Shown one piece after another: positions 1 to 5,079 of a DNA stretch of 5,079 nucleotides. The stretch is from positions 1 to 5,079 of the forward strand of contig DPLM01000242.1 in NCBI GenBank assembly GCA_003541985.1, given 5' to 3'. The position numbers were made by a program, and so were the translations under genes. This DNA is from Deltaproteobacteria bacterium (GTDB lineage: Bacteria > SAR324 > NAC60-12). Within the stretch, counting starts at the first letter, position 1; each line of letters begins with the position of its first letter. The notes below the pieces were generated by a model. That model was not told the origin of the DNA and did no database searches. It saw only the letters and a list, made by a program, of their open reading frames with translations.

Positions 1-1
1 T

Positions 2-37
2 GACCGCTTTGACTTCAGCATCAGCGGCCTGTTCTAG
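2..37 (+). CDS. Possible C-terminal end of a truncated plus-strand gene
   Basis: Reading from base 2 gives eleven codons ending in TAG, translated DRFDFSISGLF. Almost every third position is C or G, as in real coding sequence, and the terminal phenylalanine with aromatic or aliphatic residues at alternate positions resembles the last beta strand of an outer-membrane barrel protein. If real, it converges tail to tail on the glnD-like gene, with 57 bases between the stops. The fragment is far too short to identify a family, and another plus-strand frame (from base 3) is also open here, so this is a tentative call. Confidence 0.3.
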   Translation, partial: DRFDFSISGLF

Positions 38-81
38 GTCGCCTTCTCCACTACTTCACTCACAAGCGTGCCTATCAATCA

Positions 82-96
82 ATGCTCCACATGCTC
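82..96. repeat. Short direct repeat ATGCTC in the convergent 3' gap
   Basis: ATGCTC occurs at 82-87 and again at 91-96, separated by CAC. The second copy overlaps the stop codon of the minus-strand gene. The 38-94 gap between the two possible gene ends holds nothing else that I can see: there is no GC-rich hairpin followed by a T run on either strand, so no intrinsic terminator is called for either neighbour. The repeat may well be chance. Confidence 0.3.
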
Positions 97-3000
97 AATC
101 ATGGCTTGGCGGGTCACTCAAGCTCCGCTTGACTACTTCCTCAAAGCCTGAGGACTTCAGTCGCTCCAAATCCTGGGGCAAAATGTAAAAGTAGTCATTG
201 ACTTGAAAGCCAGTGGTGGTGATCAGTGATTGCTGGACAGGCACCTCAAAGCGGTCAAAGCTATTGGCCAACTTGTAGAAGATCAATGGTGCGTCTTCCA
301 AGGTCAATTTAACTCGCAGGTAAGACTGAGCCATCCGCACGAAATGACCATTGACCTCCTGTACTACATAGCCTTTTTCATCGTCCTCTAGAAACTCCAA
401 CTGCAATCGAGGATTGTGCAGGAAGTGTTGTTGGTCCAGGTCCAATTGAGGTGGAGAATCATAGAGAATCGAGTGCTCCAACTCCCTTGGGAAAATCATT
501 GCCGAAGAGCGAACCGTGATCTGGAGATAATAGCAATATGCACTCCGGCCTTCAGCAAAGCAAACCCGGTTCATCTTGGCGCCTTCAATATCGATCTGTC
601 GACGACTAAGTGCATACGCAATCCGACTATGAATCTGAGGCGCTTCTTGGACGTAAACCAGCAGTCCGACAGGGCGTCCCCTTGGATTGGTCAGCACGCT
701 CACTATCGCCTCTGAAGACCAATTTTCAAAGCGCATCATCTGCTGAGCCAGGATCGCTGAACTGGAGCTCAGCAGGAAACGGTTGGGAAAAGCTGCGAAA
801 AACCACTCCAACTGACGCCGATAGGGATTGATCAGGGTGTTAATTGTATCCGGACTGAGATACTGTCGGATGGTCCGGATCAGCTTTTCAGTGGTCTGGC
901 TCAATCCTTTCTCATCTAATGAACCCATCTTGAGCAAACGCCAGTACTGCTCCAGTTCCTCATGGCCTTTCTGCAGACGTTCGTACTCCTGAGACTGAAT
1001 TGTGGCTACTGGTGTATAAAGCGCATCTTCAATTGAATTCTGCAAACCCTGCTGAATCAGCAGGTTGATTCGGGTATCAAACTCTAGATCTTGCTTCTTC
1101 CGATCCAGGTAGCTGTTGATAGCATCCATTGCATCATTCAGTTGGCCGCTTGAACGCATCTCCGCATAGACTCGGTAAGTTTCCTCAAAAAAAGTCCGCA
1201 ATGTACGAGTGTCTTTCGCTGTAGCATCACTAACAGAGCGATAATCGGAAATATTCACCAAGAACAACAGGATCACGTTGACCAGATCCCGGTTAGCAAT
1301 TTCAAAGAACTGCTGGATGGCTTGATCGAAATACGCTGAGGTCTTACTGAGTCTTACCACGGTCATATGGTGTGCGATCATCAGGGAGATGCTACCAAAG
1401 AGTTCTGGATCAGCATACCCCAATCGCTCAATGGCTCTGACTGCGATCGAGGTGCCAGAGATCTGGTGCCGAGTTCTTGGATCAATCTTTCCTACATCAT
1501 GAAACAGCACCGCCCACTTTAGTGCGAGGATGTGCTTAGGCTGGAGGTACTGATACAACTCTGGATATTGCTTTTGTAGAATCTGTAGCTCTTCTTCAGC
1601 AGCCTGCATCGCATTGAGTGAGTGAATGCTGACCGGGTGCTGGTGATAGGACAAATTCCGAAGTAGGAAGTGCATCTGGTTGCACTCAGGAATGAAACGT
1701 CCAAGCAGTGTATCGGGTAGGTACTTCTGAGTTGTTGTTCCACCAAAGAACGCAGGATCGTTGAGTCCAATTGGATCAGAAATTTCCAGCATAATGCGCA
1801 ATGCCTGGTCGACATAGGGCGTCATCATTAATTCGCTGAACTTCTCCGAAAGTTCAGGAGTACGGCTCTGGACTACATCAACCGTTAGCGATTGAAGTAG
1901 ATCGGCCATCTCGTCTTTCAACTCAAATGAGAGATCATAGCCGACCTTGCCAATGTAAATGAACATATCCAGCAGCTTAAGCGGGTCACTGAAAATTAGA
2001 CTCAGGGGTACCTGCGGCATTCCTTCAAGTGCGTTGATTTCAATGATGCGACGTTTGCGCAGATATACGGTAACCTGAAAAGTCTGGAAGGTTCGGACAA
2101 CGTGCCGCTCCAGGATATTGCGAAGCAAGGCTCTGGAAAGTTGCTGAATCGTGTCCTGCATCTGCAAACGATAGCGATCAAAATCATCAACATCCTGAAA
2201 TCGCTGCTTCTTGAGCAGATACAGACGCTCCATGTTGTCGTTGATCACGTTTAGCAGCAAGTCTTCCCCTCGGCAACCACTATGACGCGCTTCCTCATCA
2301 AAGTAGTGATCTCGAGCCGCACCGGTGAAGTTGCGCAGATCATAGGTGAACTCCAAGGCCTGACAAAGCTTGAATGCTTGCCTTGGGGAGAGCAGCCGCT
2401 GCTTGATTAGCAGTGCAATCATCTCTGCCGTGTATGATGGGAAGACACCAAAGGTTGCTGCTGCGATCCACAGAGGAATCTGGAGACTGCGCAAACCACC
2501 CAGATCGTGTTTGAGATCTGCCTGGTTGAGCTGTGGGCGTTCCGTCTGCAAGTAGGTGTTGATTTTCTCTAGAACATAGGGTTCGTAGGGCAAGATCTCA
2601 AAGAAGTGTTGCTTGAGTCGTTCCGCCAGACGCTGACTGCCTACCAATACGCGACTCTCCAGAATGGAGGGAATGGTCTGCAACATACTGCCCTGCTGAA
2701 AGCGTGTCAAATCCTCGTCAATCTCAAAATATTGGTGAGCTGTCATCACCTGAGCAGCGTTGAGCAGCGTCTCGATGCGAATTATCAATTGGCGGACTAC
2801 CTCGGCCTGCCCTGAGGCCAACTGTTCGGTATCCAGGCAATAACCCAGATCCCGATCTGAAGCTAGGCTCAACTCACCACGCCCGTAGCCACCCCGCGCA
2901 AGAATAACCAGATGGGCTTCAACAAACTCACGATCAACCGAACAATCTCTTGCGGTCCCTAGTAATTCTTCCAGCTGCCCAACACGCTTAGCGTGTTCTT

Positions 3001-3535
3001 CGATGTCGTGTTGCAGGTCGCTACAAATCTTCTGGTAATAGCTGCGCATCTCGCGCTCTTCGCGTTCTCCTCCTTGGCTCGGAAGATTCTCCAGTTCTTG
3101 CTCCACACGTCCCAGTTTCTCCTGCTTTTCAGGAAGAATACGCTGCTTGTAGTGGAGTTCTGTCTCCATTTGCTCAACATGAAGCCGACGTAACAAGCGC
3201 AAGTCATTCATCGCAAAATCAAAGGTTGCCTGAATGATGCTGTCCATCAACAGGGTATTGCGTGCCAGAATTTCAAAGGAGTTTTCTGTCTGGAGATTGA
3301 GTTGAACAATTCGCTCATTCTCTAACTGGAAGAAATCTTGAATGACAATTCCACACCCTTTTTCGCGCTGGACCAGATGCACCAGTGGAGAACTCCCTTC
3401 AGAATCTATCGGCAATTCCGTCAATTGCTGCTGTAATCGAGGTAAGTAATCAGCTTCTGCAAATTGCCGCTGCTGCAGGCGAAACGGTTCCAGAAAGGGA
3501 TAGTGTTCTGCAGAGTTAAGCAGAGCTTGCTTCAT
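95..3535 (-). CDS. glnD: GlnD-like bifunctional uridylyltransferase/uridylyl-removing protein, extended and divergent
   Basis: GlnD enzymes are cytosolic. They transfer UMP from UTP to a tyrosine of PII proteins when glutamine is low and hydrolyse it off when glutamine is high. The domain order here is the GlnD one. Residues 1-200 are an extension, with a charged coiled coil at about 112-195. The nucleotidyltransferase core has GGYGRGEL at 215-222 and Asp227/Asp229 in SDRD. A GGLRS segment (346-350) falls in the place of GGLRD. The HD domain keeps His638, His679-Asp680, His722-His723 and Asp764. Two ACT-like domains sit at about 942-1008 and 1072-1140. At 1146 residues it exceeds the usual 850-950. 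The ATG start follows AAAGGA with seven bases between, and the extension has the same coding character as the rest. The gene stands alone on its strand, divergent from the 3755 gene. The architecture makes GlnD the best call; altered motifs leave the substrate and ligand uncertain. Confidence 0.85.
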   Translation of the reverse strand: MKQALLNSAEHYPFLEPFRLQQRQFAEADYLPRLQQQLTELPIDSEGSSPLVHLVQREKGCGIVIQDFFQLENERIVQLNLQTENSFEILARNTLLMDSIIQATFDFAMNDLRLLRRLHVEQMETELHYKQRILPEKQEKLGRVEQELENLPSQGGEREEREMRSYYQKICSDLQHDIEEHAKRVGQLEELLGTARDCSVDREFVEAHLVILARGGYGRGELSLASDRDLGYCLDTEQLASGQAEVVRQLIIRIETLLNAAQVMTAHQYFEIDEDLTRFQQGSMLQTIPSILESRVLVGSQRLAERLKQHFFEILPYEPYVLEKINTYLQTERPQLNQADLKHDLGGLRSLQIPLWIAAATFGVFPSYTAEMIALLIKQRLLSPRQAFKLCQALEFTYDLRNFTGAARDHYFDEEARHSGCRGEDLLLNVINDNMERLYLLKKQRFQDVDDFDRYRLQMQDTIQQLSRALLRNILERHVVRTFQTFQVTVYLRKRRIIEINALEGMPQVPLSLIFSDPLKLLDMFIYIGKVGYDLSFELKDEMADLLQSLTVDVVQSRTPELSEKFSELMMTPYVDQALRIMLEISDPIGLNDPAFFGGTTTQKYLPDTLLGRFIPECNQMHFLLRNLSYHQHPVSIHSLNAMQAAEEELQILQKQYPELYQYLQPKHILALKWAVLFHDVGKIDPRTRHQISGTSIAVRAIERLGYADPELFGSISLMIAHHMTVVRLSKTSAYFDQAIQQFFEIANRDLVNVILLFLVNISDYRSVSDATAKDTRTLRTFFEETYRVYAEMRSSGQLNDAMDAINSYLDRKKQDLEFDTRINLLIQQGLQNSIEDALYTPVATIQSQEYERLQKGHEELEQYWRLLKMGSLDEKGLSQTTEKLIRTIRQYLSPDTINTLINPYRRQLEWFFAAFPNRFLLSSSSAILAQQMMRFENWSSEAIVSVLTNPRGRPVGLLVYVQEAPQIHSRIAYALSRRQIDIEGAKMNRVCFAEGRSAYCYYLQITVRSSAMIFPRELEHSILYDSPPQLDLDQQHFLHNPRLQLEFLEDDEKGYVVQEVNGHFVRMAQSYLRVKLTLEDAPLIFYKLANSFDRFEVPVQQSLITTTGFQVNDYFYILPQDLERLKSSGFEEVVKRSLSDPPSHD
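2751..2770. repeat. Perfect 10-bp tandem duplication inside the glnD-like gene
   Basis: TGAGCAGCGT is repeated exactly, head to tail, at 2751-2760 and 2761-2770. In the protein it spans residues 256-262 (TLLNAAQ), just before the place where GlnD proteins usually carry a Gly-His-Ser-Val-Arg motif. Ten bases is not a multiple of three, so a recent duplication would have shifted the frame. Since the frame continues into recognisable GlnD sequence, the repeat is probably chance or old. Confidence 0.5.
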
Positions 3536-3558
3536 GCAAAAATCCTTTGCAAAAAATC
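3535..3558 (-). repeat. Direct repeat GATTTTTGCA flanking the glnD-like ribosome binding site
   Basis: Read on the minus strand, GATTTTTTGCA is followed by AAG and then GATTTTTGCA, whose last A is the first base of the start codon. The two copies differ by one T and start 14 bases apart. The AAAGGA ribosome binding site spans their junction, so a protein or RNA bound here could control translation start. The T runs alone could also produce such similarity by chance. Confidence 0.4.
3543..3548 (-). promoter_or_regulatory. Ribosome binding site of the glnD-like gene
   Basis: On the minus strand AAAGGA lies seven bases upstream of the ATG at 3535-3533. This is a good Shine-Dalgarno match at good spacing. 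It supports the full 1146-residue start, which matters because the first 200 residues are not part of the normal GlnD core and might otherwise be trimmed. Confidence 0.7.
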
Positions 3559-3577
3559 GAGAGCAGGTGAAACTAAG

Positions 3578-3586
3578 TAAATATCA
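3578..3586 (-). promoter_or_regulatory. Candidate extended -10 promoter for the glnD-like gene
   Basis: The minus strand reads TGATATTTA, an extended -10 pattern (TG, one base, then TATTTA). It would start transcription near 3571 and give a leader of about 35 bases. The hexamer 17 bases further upstream, GGAAAC, is a poor -35, so the assignment rests on the extended -10 alone. The surrounding DNA is AT-rich, where such matches arise easily. Confidence 0.3.
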
Positions 3587-3594
3587 GAAAAAAC

Positions 3595-3614
3595 ATTGAA
3601 GTTTCCATTTCAAT
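3595..3614. promoter_or_regulatory. Imperfect 20-bp dyad, possible operator
   Basis: ATTGAA at 3595-3600 and TTCAAT at 3609-3614 form perfect 6-bp inverted arms around an 8-base centre. The dyad overlaps the -35 position of the candidate minus-strand promoter, a place where a dimeric regulator could repress or activate. I do not recognise it as a site for a known regulator; it has no sigma-54 (GG-N10-GC) character, which might have been expected for a nitrogen gene. Confidence 0.3.
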
Positions 3615-3641
3615 CAAAGACGTTTTAAGTATTGTTTCTTC

Positions 3642-3650
3642 TGCTATTTA
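3642..3650 (+). promoter_or_regulatory. Candidate extended -10 promoter for the 420-residue gene
   Basis: The plus strand reads TGCTATTTA, the same extended -10 pattern as the minus-strand candidate. A weak -35 (TTTTAA at 3623-3628) lies 16 bases upstream. Transcription would begin near 3657, leaving a leader of roughly 98 bases. The TTGACC at 3674 and TTGACT at 3694 look like -35 boxes, but neither has a credible -10 at normal spacing. Confidence 0.2.
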
Positions 3651-3677
3651 TTTGAATTTTTTAAATGTCGTATTTGA

Positions 3678-3723
3678 CCGGCCCAAAGACCTGTTGACTC
3701 GATTCTCGCATTTGGTCTCCCGG
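3678..3723 (+). other. Possible imperfect hairpin in the leader of the 420-residue gene
   Basis: CCGG (3678-3681) can pair with CCGG (3720-3723), and AGACC (3687-3691) with GGTCT (3714-3718), leaving a 22-base loop and an asymmetric internal loop. This segment is clearly richer in G and C than the AT-rich spacer before it and ends 31 bases before the start codon. It is a weak structure that I cannot match to a known riboswitch or leader RNA. Confidence 0.2.
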
Positions 3724-3754
3724 CTAATTCTCATCTTTTGGTAGTAGTTTCCCA

Positions 3755-5017
3755 ATGGAATATGAATCCTCCCTCGGCCAATCCAATCAAGATTTCTCGC
3801 TTGATCTGCGGAATTTTCCATTCAGTCGCATGCAGCATGACATGTATGTCATACTTGAAGTAGTGCGCAAACATCACGGTGCCTCTTTCTTTGAGAAGCT
3901 GTTTTCTTCAATTTTTGGCAAAAAAGACACACCTCATAATCCTAGGCTCATGGCCCAGTCTCTGGTGGATGCATGCGATACCAAGACCACTCAAGAACTA
4001 TCTGCACAACTCAGTGAGGACCCTGCACTTTGTCAAGTGCGCAGTAATTTAGTTAAGCACACATTAGATCAGAAACGCCTCTACGAAACACCTGTCTACC
4101 GAGAGATGCTTTTCCAAGCATGTCTGTCCATCTATATTGGTGGTGCTAATCCTCGTAACATGCAAACTGTTGGACAGGTTTACATCAACTATCTGCGGCA
4201 CATTGCCGACACCATGAAAAAAAGCCTACTAAGTGTTAGATCCTCTGCCCTTCAAAACATTAATGTGAGTAAGATAAGCATGGACGATCTGAACAAGGGG
4301 CTAGAGGAAATGGAACCTGAAGACGCGATGGCCCTGCATGAATTGAATTTTGCGCTCCATACATTAGAGCGTAACAAGGAACTCATGGCTCAGATGCTGA
4401 CTTCCATTACAATCCCCGTAGACCTCGCAGAACTTAACAAACTCAGTCCATCACAAAATATTCACAGTGGGTTTGTAGGAGAAGGTGGTAGTGGTACAGG
4501 GGCTGAAAAAGAAACCGTCGTGATTCGCAAAGTTACCGCTGTTGCAGACGTGATGCGCTTTATTCCACCCTTACACAGCCTCGCACTCAATATTGCTAAA
4601 CGCCTGCAGACTATCGAGTCTGCTATTCCTCAGCACTATCTACTGGAGGCACGGGTGCGTACGGAGGCTTTCCGTACTCTATTGCTCAGGGTAGAGTTGA
4701 AACATCCCCACGTTCGAGCCCATATGCTGCCAGCTTACAAGAGAATGCTCGATGCCTATTACAAGGCCTACAAGCGAGCCTCCAAAACTACTCCTGACAT
4801 GAAAGAGTTTCCGATTTTCTCAGAGTTTGCACAAGCCGCCTATCTCTCACATCTTCATCGTAAATCACTCGGATTGGAACCTCCCCAAGTCGGCCAGATT
4901 CTAAAAGACGCAAAGGAAGCGGTAGACTTGGCCGTGACACTAGAGGCCAACCCGAATCAACGCAAGATGCAGGCGCGCATCACTGAGCAGCTACCCAACT
5001 ATGGTGTGATCCTCTAA
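3755..5017 (+). CDS. Uncharacterised 420-residue helical protein
   Basis: I do not recognise this family. The frame is open for 420 codons with sensible composition. It has no signal peptide or convincing membrane segment, so it is probably cytosolic. It looks largely helical and basic. Residues 1-230 form a first part, with an aromatic FFEKLFSSIFGKK stretch (46-58) and charged helices at about 170-215. A glycine-rich linker follows at about 239-250 (GFVGEGGSGTGA). A second part (about 253-420) is rich in Arg, Lys, His and Tyr, with AYKRMLDAYYKAYKRASK near 327-344. No catalytic motif, nucleotide-binding loop, metal-binding cluster or helix-turn-helix stands out. The ATG at 3755 is the only usable upstream start, because an in-frame TAA lies at 3725. 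Its ribosome binding site is weak (GGTAG, ten bases upstream). Met26 is a later alternative with no better site. The gene is divergent from the glnD-like gene across a 219-bp spacer. Confidence 0.8.
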   Translation: MEYESSLGQSNQDFSLDLRNFPFSRMQHDMYVILEVVRKHHGASFFEKLFSSIFGKKDTPHNPRLMAQSLVDACDTKTTQELSAQLSEDPALCQVRSNLVKHTLDQKRLYETPVYREMLFQACLSIYIGGANPRNMQTVGQVYINYLRHIADTMKKSLLSVRSSALQNINVSKISMDDLNKGLEEMEPEDAMALHELNFALHTLERNKELMAQMLTSITIPVDLAELNKLSPSQNIHSGFVGEGGSGTGAEKETVVIRKVTAVADVMRFIPPLHSLALNIAKRLQTIESAIPQHYLLEARVRTEAFRTLLLRVELKHPHVRAHMLPAYKRMLDAYYKAYKRASKTTPDMKEFPIFSEFAQAAYLSHLHRKSLGLEPPQVGQILKDAKEAVDLAVTLEANPNQRKMQARITEQLPNYGVIL

Positions 5018-5079
5018 GGATTATGAGGCACATCTCTTGCTAAAGTTATGTCACTCGTCGTGTCAGGATGACCGCATCC
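5018..5079. other. 3' flank without a convincing gene or terminator
   Basis: After the TAA there is no GC-rich stem followed by a T run, so no intrinsic terminator for the 420-residue gene is seen before the edge. Short plus-strand starts at 5023 and 5048 meet stops within a few codons, and the ATG at 5068 lacks a ribosome binding site. Two minus-strand frames are open to the right edge and could be the tail of a convergent gene, but the sequence does not decide between them. Confidence 0.4.

Noticed and set aside
416..831. Two overlapping plus-strand open frames of 99 and 73 codons opposite the ACT-coding end of the glnD-like gene
   Set aside because: They lie wholly antisense to a gene with clear domain homology, have no ribosome binding site, and their translations are not protein-like.
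1519..3207. Minus- and plus-strand open frames of 61-98 codons within the glnD-like gene (for example 1519-1815, 2002-2193, 2370-2555, 2606-2815, 2959-3207, 2993-3193)
   Set aside because: All are alternative frames or antisense shadows of the main coding frame, with odd composition and no start signals.
3640..3670. AT-rich palindromic stretch as a terminator
   Set aside because: It lies upstream of both divergent genes, has no GC stem, and no transcript would be expected to end there.
3674..3728. Sigma-70 promoter using TTGACC (3674) or TTGACT (3694) as the -35 box
   Set aside because: The best -10-like hexamers downstream (such as GCTAAT at 3723-3728) are at the wrong spacing, and 16-18 bases away there is only poor sequence.
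5046..5078. Tail of a convergent minus-strand gene (ten codons, DAVILTRRVT, ending in TAA)
   Set aside because: It reads plausibly, but a second minus-strand frame is also open to the edge and ends at 5014, and ten codons cannot decide; sequence beyond the window is needed.
5068..5079. Start of a downstream plus-strand gene (ATG followed by three codons)
   Set aside because: No ribosome binding site stands at usable spacing and too little sequence follows to judge.

Overview
The window looks like ordinary chromosomal DNA from a Gram-negative, probably proteobacterial organism. The main reason is a full-length GlnD-type protein (the PII uridylyltransferase/uridylyl-removing architecture), which is typical of Proteobacteria. 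Base composition is moderate, with an AT-rich intergenic spacer. I see no RNA genes, insertion sequences, CRISPR arrays or phage genes. I cannot place the organism more precisely from the sequence alone.

Layout: (1) Bases 1-37 may hold the last codons of a plus-strand gene cut by the window edge; this is a weak call. (2) Bases 95-3535 on the minus strand encode a 1146-residue protein. Its order is an N-terminal extension with a charged coiled coil, a GlnD-type nucleotidyltransferase core, a GGLR-containing helical segment, an HD phosphohydrolase domain, and two C-terminal ACT-like domains. It is longer than usual GlnD and diverges at several motifs. (3) Bases 3536-3754 are a 219-bp divergent spacer. 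It carries the ribosome binding site of the glnD-like gene, a repeated GATTTTTGCA element around that site, a 20-bp imperfect dyad and two weak promoter candidates. (4) Bases 3755-5017 on the plus strand encode a 420-residue, soluble-looking, mostly helical protein that I do not recognise. (5) Bases 5018-5079 have no convincing gene or terminator.

How the genes may work together: GlnD enzymes read the glutamine signal through ACT domains and add or remove UMP on PII proteins (GlnB/GlnK) to steer nitrogen assimilation. No PII, glutamine synthetase, amtB or ntr gene lies in the window, so the nitrogen role rests on domain architecture alone. The divergent 420-residue gene shares the control region. 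A functional link between the two is only a hypothesis. The best candidates for something undescribed are the unusual GlnD variant (extra N-terminal module, altered nucleotidyltransferase-side motifs, ACT domains without the usual glycine) and the unrecognised protein.
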